Positions 1-6,712 of a stretch of 6,712 nt of DNA are shown here, in pieces. Origin of the DNA: an uncultured Oscillospiraceae bacterium (lineage in GTDB: Bacteria > Bacillota > Clostridia > Oscillospirales > Oscillospiraceae); assembly GCA_905233595.1 (NCBI GenBank), contig CAJOFI010000073.1, forward strand, positions 1-6,712, given 5' to 3'. The notes under the pieces are model-generated. The model saw only the letters and a program-made list of their open reading frames with translations, had not been told where the DNA came from and did not search any database. Numbering within the stretch: the stretch's first letter is position 1; each line of letters opens with the position of its first letter. A program made the position numbers and the translations under genes.

Positions 1-1764
1 GGGCTTGTATCTGGCGGGGCCGAGCAGCGCCTCCAGCTTTTCGGGCTTGACGCTCAGGCTCTTGTATTTCCCCTCCGCGACGCCGCCCGCCGCCTTGCGG
101 CAGACGGAGGCCAGCTCCCGTTCGAGCAGGCGCACGCCGGATTCGCGCGTGTAGCCGCGGATGATCTGACGAATGGCGTCGTCAGAGACGCGAAGCTGCG
201 TCCCGCTCAGGCCGTGCTTTTTCCGCTGCTTGGGCAGCAGATGGCGCTTTGCGATCTGAAGCTTCTCCTCGTCGGTGTAGCTGGAGAGCTCAATGACCTC
301 CATGCGGTCGAGCAGGGGGCGCGGTATGCCGCCGAGGTCGTTTGCGGTGGTGATGAAAAACACCTGGCTCAGATCGAAGGGCAGCTCCAGGAAGTTATCC
401 CGGAAGGAGCCGTTCTGCTCCGGGTCGAGGGCTTCGAGCAGCGCCGCGCTCGGGTCGCCGCGATAGTCGCGCCCGAGCTTGTCGATCTCATCGAGCACCA
501 TGAGCGGGTTGCAGGAGCCGGCCTGCGTGATGCCGCTGATGATGCGCCCGGGCATGGCGCCGATATAGGTCTTGCGGTGGCCGCGGATCTCCGCCTCGTC
601 ATGCACGCCGCCGAGGGAGACGCGCACGAGCTTGCGGTTCACGGCGCGGGCGATGCTCATGGCGATGCTGGTCTTGCCGGTGCCCGGAGGGCCGACCAGG
701 CACAGAAGCCCGCCCTTGACCTCGGGCGTGAGCTGCCGCACGGCGAGGTACTCCAGAATGCGCTCCTTGACCTTCTCAAGGCCGAAGTGATCCTCGTCCA
801 GCACCTTTCTCGCCCTGGCGATGTCCACGGTCTCCTGCGTCTTCACGCCCCAGGGGATCTCCAGGCACACGTCCAGATAGCCGCGCAGCACCGCCGCCTC
901 GGAAGAGCCGAAGGGCTGCTTTTGCAGGCGCGAAAGCTCCTTGCGAAGCTTCTGCCTGACCTCGTCGGGGGCGTCGAGCTTCTCGATCTTCTGGCGGTAC
1001 TCGTCAATATCGTCCGTGCCGCTCTCGTCGCCCAGCTCAGACTGGATGATCTTCATCTGCTCGCGCAGATAGTACTCCCGCTGGCCGCGGTTCATGGCCT
1101 CCTGCGTCTCCTCGTTGAGCTCCTTTTCGATGCTCATGACCGCGAGCTCGTGGTTGAGCAGCTTTCCGAGCAGCAGCAGACGGCGGCTCGGGTAGAGGCA
1201 TTCGAGAATGCTCTGCTTCTCCTCCACGGGCAGCGCCATGTGCTGCGCGATGTAATAGGCCACGTAGTCGGGTCTCGGATTCGACAGCAGGTTCAAAATC
1301 TGCTCGCCGGGGAGATCCTGGTTCATGTGCAGGTACTCGTCATAGAGCGTGACGCAGTTCCGCAAAAGCGCCTGCATACGCGTATCGCTGACGCGCTCGG
1401 GGCGGTCGGGCAGGGCGCGCACCTCCGCCGTGTAGCCCTTGGGGTCTGGCTCGATCGTCACGGCGCTCGCGCGGTACAGCCCCTCCACCATCACGCGGCA
1501 GATGCCGCCGTGGGGCTGGCGAAGCTGCTGGCGCAGGCGGCACACCGTCCCCACCGCACAGATCTCCGACTCACGCGGAAAGTCCGCAGCGAGGTCGCGT
1601 TGGGCGGCGAGGAAAATGAGCTGCTCGCTCTTTCCGGCCTGCCCCAGCGCCGCCACGGAGGCTGGGCGCTCCACGTCAAAGGTCAGCAGCATGCCCGGGT
1701 ACACCGTGATCCCGCGCAGGGCGATCATCGGAAGGCGGACGGTCTGGATGCTATTGTCTTGCAT
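1..1764 (-). CDS. lon: ATP-dependent protease Lon (LonA type), 3' end beyond the window
   Basis: Lon is a cytosolic homo-oligomeric AAA+ serine protease that degrades misfolded and selected regulatory proteins. 588 codons are visible; the frame is still open at base 1. The N-terminal LON substrate-binding domain starts near residue 10 ([10 protein letters not shown]), followed by a helical region with [15 protein letters not shown] sequence around residue 220. The AAA+ module has Walker A GPPGTGKT (358-365), Walker B with D425/E426, sensor-1 N475 in ITTAND, arginine finger R487 and sensor-2 R545 in GVRLLERE. These positions agree within a few residues with E. coli Lon. The window ends just before the protease domain, so the Ser-Lys dyad is not seen; this is an edge effect, not a biological truncation. 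The start at 1764 is chosen for an AAAGGAG Shine-Dalgarno (1774-1780) 9 bases upstream. The same frame continues upstream without a stop into clpX (see clpX). Last gene of the tig-clpP-clpX-lon cluster within view. Confidence 0.96.
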   Translation of the reverse strand, partial: MQDNSIQTVRLPMIALRGITVYPGMLLTFDVERPASVAALGQAGKSEQLIFLAAQRDLAADFPRESEICAVGTVCRLRQQLRQPHGGICRVMVEGLYRASAVTIEPDPKGYTAEVRALPDRPERVSDTRMQALLRNCVTLYDEYLHMNQDLPGEQILNLLSNPRPDYVAYYIAQHMALPVEEKQSILECLYPSRRLLLLGKLLNHELAVMSIEKELNEETQEAMNRGQREYYLREQMKIIQSELGDESGTDDIDEYRQKIEKLDAPDEVRQKLRKELSRLQKQPFGSSEAAVLRGYLDVCLEIPWGVKTQETVDIARARKVLDEDHFGLEKVKERILEYLAVRQLTPEVKGGLLCLVGPPGTGKTSIAMSIARAVNRKLVRVSLGGVHDEAEIRGHRKTYIGAMPGRIISGITQAGSCNPLMVLDEIDKLGRDYRGDPSAALLEALDPEQNGSFRDNFLELPFDLSQVFFITTANDLGGIPRPLLDRMEVIELSSYTDEEKLQIAKRHLLPKQRKKHGLSGTQLRVSDDAIRQIIRGYTRESGVRLLERELASVCRKAAGGVAEGKYKSLSVKPEKLEALLGPARYKP

Positions 1765-3171
<1,407 letters not shown>

Positions 3172-3195
3172 GTAGTTCTCCAATCTTCAAAATGG

Positions 3196-3227
3196 GGGCT
3201 GTGGAAAAACTACGTTTTTCATAGCCC
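3196..3227. repeat. Hairpin in the clpX leader
   Basis: GGGCTGT (3196-3202), a bulged G, GAAAAAC (3204-3210), loop TAC, then GTTTTTC (3214-3220) and ATAGCCC (3221-3227): 14 pairs with one bulge and one G-T pair on the + strand. It ends 24 bases upstream of the clpX ATG, so it would sit in the clpX 5' leader of any transcript arriving from clpP. The fold is visible; any role in clpX expression is inference. Confidence 0.6.
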
Positions 3228-3228
3228 G

Positions 3229-3407
3229 GTTTTGAGTCGTGAGTTTTGAGATCGTTTACGAGCCTGTTCTGTCGTATCGGGACAGGCTACCCCTGGGCTT
3301 TTGCAAGCCTGCCGGGATCGCGGCTTGATCCGAACGCCTCCCCGGCGGACAAGTCCTGTAATTTTTTGGCGGCTCTCCTCAAAACGCAGCACTCAAAACT
3401 CAAAACT
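3229..3407. repeat. MITE-like spacer element with inverted TTTTGAG repeats
   Basis: The 282-base gap between clpX and clpP holds no gene. Its edges carry inverted copies of a short tandem motif: GTTTTGAGT (3229-3237) and GAGTTTTGAG (3241-3250) on the left, and CTCAAAACTC (3392-3401) in a period-7 ACTCAAA array (3391-3406) on the right. GAGTTTTGAG and CTCAAAACTC are perfect inverted repeats. Inside is a further hairpin, AGCCTGT (3261-3267) with ACAGGCT (3282-3288), and CAAGCC/GGCTTG and GCCGGG/CCCGGC pairings between about 3304 and 3353. No transposase is encoded. The layout suggests a small non-autonomous mobile repeat; copies elsewhere in the genome would be needed to confirm this. Confidence 0.5.
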
Positions 3408-3409
3408 GA

Positions 3410-3433
3410 GGGGATGTGATGCTTCACATCCCC
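3410..3433 (-). terminator. Terminator or attenuator hairpin after clpP
   Basis: Perfect 10-bp stem GGGGATGTGA (3410-3419) with TCACATCCCC (3424-3433), 4-base loop, starting 20 bases after the clpP stop. On the minus strand it is followed by TCAGTTTTGAGTTTT, which is T-rich but not a continuous run, so termination is probably partial. On the + strand no T-tract follows. It would lower read-through from clpP into clpX. Confidence 0.6.
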
Positions 3434-3453
3434 CCATCCAGCCTTGTTATCTA

Positions 3454-4035
<582 letters not shown>

Positions 4036-4060
4036 TGTAGTAAACTCTCCTTTTTAATTG

Positions 4061-4092
4061 TCCTTATCCAAGAGAGCATATCCTTATCTTGG
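4061..4092. repeat. Short direct and inverted repeats in the tig-clpP gap
   Basis: TCCTTATC occurs twice, at 4061-4068 and 4081-4088, exactly 20 bases apart. Overlapping them, CCAAGA (4068-4073) and TCTTGG (4087-4092) are inverted repeats with a 13-base loop. No T-run follows, so this is not a terminator. It could be a weak binding or processing site, or chance in a 62-base gap. Confidence 0.4.
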
Positions 4093-4097
4093 GGAAA

Positions 4098-5417
4098 TTA
4101 TTCGGCCTTCTCTTCGTTCTCTTCGGCCTTGGGCTCTTCCACGACGGCGGAGCCGAAGATCAGCTCCTGCGCCTTCTCCTTGAGGCACTCGGCCTTGAGC
4201 GTCGCGTCGCCGAAGTAGCTCTTGATCTGCTCCACGGTCATGCCGATGCTCTCGGAGATTTTCTTGGCATAGGCCTCCAGCTCGTCCTCGGCGGCCTCGA
4301 GCTTCTCGTTTGCCGCAACGGCCTCGAGCAGCATGTCGCTGCGCACCTGGAACTCGGCGGAGGGCAGGATGCTCTGGTTCATCAGCTCGCTGTCAAGCCC
4401 CATCATCTGGGAGAGCTTCTCGATGGGCATGCTGCGGTCGTTCAGACCGAAGCTCGCCGCGTAGTTGCGGATGATCTCCTCCGCCTTCTCTTTAATCATG
4501 ACGTCGGGCACGTTGACGCTCATGTTGTCGGTGGCCTTCTTGAGGATGAGGTTGCGGAAGGAGCTCTCCGCCTGCTCCTCGAAGGTCTTTCTCATCTTCT
4601 CGCGCAGGTCGTTCTTGTACTCCTCGATCGTGTCAAACTCGGACACGTCCTTGGCAAACTCATCGTCGGCCTCGGGCAGCTCGGAGACGGAGATGCTGTT
4701 GAGCTTGACCTTGAACACGACGTCCTTCCCGGCCAGAGGCTCGACGTAGTCCTCGGGGAAGGTGATGGGAAGCTCCTTCTCCTCGCCGATCTGCATGCCG
4801 ACGATCTGCTCCTCAAAGCCGGGCACGAAGGAGTGGGAGCCGAGCTCCAGGCTGTAGCCCTCGGCCTTGCCGCCGTCAAAGCGCTCCCCGTTCAGGAAGC
4901 CGTCAAAGTCGATGTTCACGGTGTCGCCCATCTCGGCGGCGCGATCCTCCACGGAGATCTGGCGGGCGTTCTGCTTGCGCTGCTTATCCAGCTCATGCTC
5001 GACCTCGGCCTCGTCCACGGAGACGGCGGGCTTCTCGGCGCTCAGGCCCTTGTACTCGCCCAGGGTGACCTCGGGGTACACGGTGACCTCGAAGACGAAG
5101 GTGGCGCTCTTGTCGTCGTTGACCTTCTCGTCGCTGATGGAGGGAGAGCCGACGACGCGCAGGCCGGACTCGTTCAGCCCCAGCTCAAAGGCCTCGGGAG
5201 CCAGCGCGTCCAGCGCGTCCTGGTAAAAGACCTCGGCGCCGTACATGCCTTCCACCACCGTGCGGGGAGCCTTGCCCTTGCGGAAGCCGGGGATATATAT
5301 GCTGCTCTTGTTCTTCAGGTAAGCGCCGTTGACCGCCTTCTCAAACTCGGCGGCGTCGGCTTCGACCGTAAACAGGGCGATATTGTTTTCTTTTTTCTCT
5401 GCATTCTTGAAAATCAT
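4098..5417 (-). CDS. tig: Trigger factor, ribosome-associated chaperone and prolyl isomerase
   Basis: Trigger factor docks at the ribosomal exit tunnel, shields nascent chains and has peptidyl-prolyl cis-trans isomerase activity. At 439 residues it is full length (usually about 430). The ribosome-binding domain carries the signature loop GFRKGKAP at 44-51. The FKBP-type isomerase domain spans about 160-245, with GDTVNIDFDGF at 164-174 and VPGFEEQIVGM at 198-208. The long alpha-helical C-terminal chaperone region follows and ends in an acidic tail rich in Glu (last 15 residues). The start at 5417 has an AGGAGG site 10 bases upstream and a well-placed sigma-A promoter. It is first in the tig-clpP-clpX-lon cluster, an arrangement common in Clostridia. 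All domains look intact. Confidence 0.97.
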   Translation of the reverse strand: MIFKNAEKKENNIALFTVEADAAEFEKAVNGAYLKNKSSIYIPGFRKGKAPRTVVEGMYGAEVFYQDALDALAPEAFELGLNESGLRVVGSPSISDEKVNDDKSATFVFEVTVYPEVTLGEYKGLSAEKPAVSVDEAEVEHELDKQRKQNARQISVEDRAAEMGDTVNIDFDGFLNGERFDGGKAEGYSLELGSHSFVPGFEEQIVGMQIGEEKELPITFPEDYVEPLAGKDVVFKVKLNSISVSELPEADDEFAKDVSEFDTIEEYKNDLREKMRKTFEEQAESSFRNLILKKATDNMSVNVPDVMIKEKAEEIIRNYAASFGLNDRSMPIEKLSQMMGLDSELMNQSILPSAEFQVRSDMLLEAVAANEKLEAAEDELEAYAKKISESIGMTVEQIKSYFGDATLKAECLKEKAQELIFGSAVVEEPKAEENEEKAE

Positions 5418-5449
5418 GTTTTGACATCCTCCTCTGTTAATGCCCGAAT

Positions 5450-5478
5450 ACTATATCAGAAATATTTTGTAAAATCAA
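5450..5478 (-). promoter_or_regulatory. Sigma-A promoter of tig (extended -10)
   Basis: On the minus strand TTGATT (-35, 5473-5478), a 17-base spacer, then TATAGT (-10, 5450-5455) preceded by TGA, giving the extended TGnTATAnT form. Transcription would begin near 5443, leaving a leader of about 25 bases that contains the AGGAGG site. It lies directly downstream of the phosphoesterase terminator, so the proteostasis cluster has its own transcription unit. No heat-shock operator overlaps it. Confidence 0.78.
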
Positions 5479-5502
5479 TAACGAAATCGCAAACTTTTCA
5501 CC

Positions 5503-5546
5503 TTCGTTTCAAAAAAAATGCCTTGAGGGCATTCTTTTGAAACGAG
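5503..5546 (-). terminator. Intrinsic terminator after the phosphoesterase gene
   Basis: Long stem GTTTCAAAA (5506-5514) with TTTTGAAAC (5535-5543) outside, AATGCC with GGCATT inside, loop TTGAG (5523-5527). On the minus strand the GGCA arm runs into eight Ts (complement of 5511-5518), the classic A-tract/hairpin/U-tract form. It separates the phosphoesterase unit from the tig promoter about 30 bases further on. On the + strand only CTTTTG follows, so + strand termination would be weak. Confidence 0.75.
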
Positions 5547-5548
5547 AG

Positions 5549-5611
5549 ACTTGCGCTTATTGCACGAGGCGCGCGGGTCACGCGCCTCGTTTGGTCGGCG
5601 CAAGACCTCGC
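5549..5611. repeat. Structured repeat, copy 1
   Basis: Reading the + strand: conserved block ACTTGCGCTTATTGCA (5549-5564), a 10-bp apical hairpin ACGAGGCGCG (5564-5573) with CGCGCCTCGT (5581-5590), then a conserved block beginning TTTGGTCGGCGC (5590-5611). CTTGCGC (5550-5556) pairs with GCGCAAG (5598-5604) as an outer stem. It lies 10 bases past the phosphoesterase stop and next to the terminator palindrome. A second copy in the same orientation lies at 6659-6712. The function is unknown. Confidence 0.8.
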
Positions 5612-5621
5612 AAAGCCCGGT

Positions 5622-6332
5622 TCAGGGTGCATTGGCAGGCGGCTCCGGCGACAGAACCGGCACCGGCGTGAAATCCACCGCGTCGGCGGACACCAGTTGA
5701 AACTTCGTCCCCCCGCGCCAGCCGTTGAAGGCGCCGGGGATGCCCTTGCCGTGGATGTGCCCGTAGAAGCATTTTTTGACCTCGTAGCGCCGGAGAAGCT
5801 CCAGGATCTCGGGGCATTCGTAGCGCTGGTAGATCGGCGGATAGTGGAGGAAGACGAGCTTCTCCCGCTCCCCCGCCGCCTGCAGGGACGCTTCAAGGCG
5901 CATGATCTCCCGGCGCATGATCTTTTTGTCGTGCTCCACGCCGCGCTCCTCCTCGTAGAACCAGCCGCGCGTACCGCAGAGGGCGCAGTCGCCGTAGGGG
6001 ATGGCGTTGTTGTGGAGGATGTCGATGCTCTCAAGACCGTTTTCCGCGAAGAGCTTCTTGGCCTTGGCGGCGGTGCTCCACCAGTAGTCGTGGTTCCCCT
6101 TGAGGATGATCTTTTTCCCGGGCAGCGCGTCGATGAAGCGAAAATCCTCCAGCGCCTCGTTTAAGCCCATCGCCCAGCTCAGATCGCCGCAGAGCACGGT
6201 CACATCGTCCTCTCGCAGGGAGGCGAAGCCTTGTCTTAACTTTTCCGCGTGATCGCGCCAGCGCTCCCCGAAAACGTCCATGGGCTTGTCGCTCGAGAAG
6301 GAGAGGTGAAGATCCCCGATTGCGTATAACAT
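5622..6332 (-). CDS. Calcineurin-like metallophosphoesterase (predicted phosphohydrolase)
   Basis: A 236-residue soluble protein of the calcineurin-like phosphoesterase superfamily, most like the stand-alone bacterial group COG1768. All metal-binding motifs are present in order: GDLH (D7, H9), GDLSW (D50), GNHD (N80, H81), an isolated H163 in FLHYPP, and GHIH (H192, H194). These bind a two-metal centre that hydrolyses phosphate esters; the physiological substrate is not known. No signal peptide or membrane segment is seen. The ATG at 6332 opens directly into the first motif (MLYAIGDLH), so the start is firm, though the upstream AGGGA is a weak ribosome site. It ends with a short Pro/Ala-rich tail. 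It is divergent from the DUF1540 gene and separated from tig by a terminator, so it is not part of the protease operon. Confidence 0.92.
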   Translation of the reverse strand: MLYAIGDLHLSFSSDKPMDVFGERWRDHAEKLRQGFASLREDDVTVLCGDLSWAMGLNEALEDFRFIDALPGKKIILKGNHDYWWSTAAKAKKLFAENGLESIDILHNNAIPYGDCALCGTRGWFYEEERGVEHDKKIMRREIMRLEASLQAAGEREKLVFLHYPPIYQRYECPEILELLRRYEVKKCFYGHIHGKGIPGAFNGWRGGTKFQLVSADAVDFTPVPVLSPEPPANAP

Positions 6333-6349
6333 AAAAATCCCTGTATAAT
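6320..6349 (+). promoter_or_regulatory. Candidate promoter for the DUF1540 gene
   Basis: A perfect TATAAT (6344-6349) with TTGCGT (6320-6325) 18 bases upstream; only the first three bases of the -35 match well. The -35 overlaps the first codons of the divergent phosphoesterase gene. Transcription would start near 6356, giving a leader of about 48 bases with a GCGC-CGAA-GCGC mini-hairpin near its 5' end. Confidence 0.55.
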
Positions 6350-6403
6350 GCGCGCCGAAGCGCAGAAACTAAGCGTGAAATCCAAGTGAAACGAGGTGGC
6401 AAT

Positions 6404-6577
6404 ATGCCGAACAAAGCCTATGAGCCGAATCCCGGCGTCGGCTGCGACGTGACAGCCTGCAAGTACAACACCATCGACTGCCGTTGCAGCGCGAGCCGTA
6501 TCAGCGTCCAGAACGAGAAGGCCGCCAGCAAGGGCGAGACCTACTGCTCCACCTTCTGCCCGAGAGGAAAGAGCTGA
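6404..6577 (+). CDS. DUF1540 small cysteine-rich protein
   Basis: 57 residues with cysteines at 14, 19, 26, 28, 48 and 52, arranged as CDVTACKYN, then CRCSASRISV, then YCSTFCP. This matches the DUF1540 pattern found in Firmicutes. The spacing suggests metal (probably zinc) binding, but no function is established for the family, and nothing here supplies one. The ATG at 6404 is preferred over an in-frame GTG at 6386 because GAGGTGG lies 7 bases before the ATG. It is the only + strand gene in the window and stands alone, with a promoter candidate upstream and a long palindrome 37 bases after its stop. Confidence 0.88.
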   Translation: MPNKAYEPNPGVGCDVTACKYNTIDCRCSASRISVQNEKAASKGETYCSTFCPRGKS

Positions 6578-6614
6578 GAAAAATGGGCGGTCTGACCGTA
6601 AAAATATGTTTTTG

Positions 6615-6651
6615 TAACTGTTCAGTCCCCTTTATGGGGACTGAACAGTTA
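6615..6651 (+). repeat. 16-bp perfect inverted repeat after the DUF1540 gene
   Basis: TAACTGTTCAGTCCCC (6615-6630), loop TTTAT, then its exact reverse complement (6636-6651). It is strong enough to terminate transcription but has no T-run after it on either strand, so it is not a canonical intrinsic terminator. A T-rich TATGTTTTTG precedes it. It holds the same position relative to repeat copy 2 as the terminator palindrome holds to copy 1. Confidence 0.85.
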
Positions 6652-6658
6652 GAGGGAC

Positions 6659-6712
6659 ACTCGCGCTTATCGCAGCGGGCTTAGGCCCGCTTTGGTCGGC
6701 GCGAGGCCTCGC
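6659..6712. repeat. Structured repeat, copy 2 (reaches the window edge)
   Basis: Same architecture and orientation as the copy at 5549-5611: left block ACTCGCGCTTATCGCA (6659-6674), apical hairpin AGCGGGC-TTAG-GCCCGCT (6674-6691), right block 6691-6712. The left blocks match at 14 of 16 bases and the right blocks at 20 of 22. The apical stem has a different sequence and is 3 bp shorter. The copy may continue past the window end. Confidence 0.8.

Noticed and set aside
3388..3394. AGCACTC resembling half of a CIRCE (HrcA) operator
   Set aside because: The required GAGTGCT half is absent 9 bases further on. The motif belongs to the ACTCAAA repeat array.
5418..5500. CtsR operator search near the tig promoter
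   Set aside because: No GGTCAAA direct heptads were found here or before clpP and clpX, so no heat-shock operator is claimed.
4089..5540. Long + strand open frame opposite tig (483 codons)
   Set aside because: A shadow of the trigger factor gene: biased composition, no ribosome site of note, and it covers the tig promoter and terminator.
6386..6403. Upstream GTG start for the DUF1540 protein
   Set aside because: It adds six residues with no ribosome site before it, whereas the ATG at 6404 has GAGGTGG at good spacing.
6333..6403. Minus-strand promoter for the phosphoesterase
   Set aside because: TATACA is present but would leave an almost leaderless message, and no -35 fits at 16-18 bases.
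6484..6684. Second + strand frame overlapping the DUF1540 gene
   Set aside because: Out of frame with a clear DUF1540 cysteine pattern, and it runs through the 16-bp palindrome.

Overview
The window reads as a chromosomal segment of a GC-rich low-oxygen Firmicute, most likely a gut Clostridia member of the Oscillospiraceae/Ruminococcaceae type. This is inferred from the tig-clpP-clpX-lon gene order typical of Clostridia, the strong AGGAGG-type ribosome binding sites, an extended sigma-A promoter, a DUF1540 protein, and several short AT-rich or hairpin-forming intergenic repeats of a kind common in such genomes. I cannot name the species.

Layout. Almost everything is on the minus strand, so transcription runs right to left. 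From right to left: a short + strand DUF1540 gene (6404-6577), a divergent minus-strand calcineurin-like metallophosphoesterase (6332-5622) with its terminator, then a proteostasis cluster led by a clear sigma-A promoter (5478-5450): trigger factor tig (5417-4098), clpP (4035-3454), clpX (from 3171) and lon (from 1764, cut by the left edge just before its protease domain). Catalytic and nucleotide-binding residues of all these proteins are intact where visible.

How the genes work together: trigger factor folds nascent chains at the ribosome, ClpX unfolds tagged or damaged proteins and feeds them to the ClpP peptidase, and Lon is an independent AAA+ protease. A hairpin and a 282-base spacer separate clpP from clpX and could set their relative expression.

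Most interesting points. (1) clpX has no stop codon of its own. Its frame runs through an inserted-looking, hairpin-rich 140-base element and joins the lon frame without interruption, so the DNA predicts a ClpX-57 residue linker-Lon read-through protein, although lon keeps its own Shine-Dalgarno and ATG. (2) Two copies of a short structured repeat (5549-5611 and 6659-6712) bracket the phosphoesterase/DUF1540 pair. Their outer stem shows a compensatory T-A to C-G change, and the apical hairpins differ in sequence but stay self-complementary. Each copy is preceded by its own long palindrome. This looks like a conserved structured DNA/RNA element. (3) The clpP-clpX spacer carries inverted (ACTCAAA)-type repeats and nested hairpins resembling a small non-autonomous mobile element.
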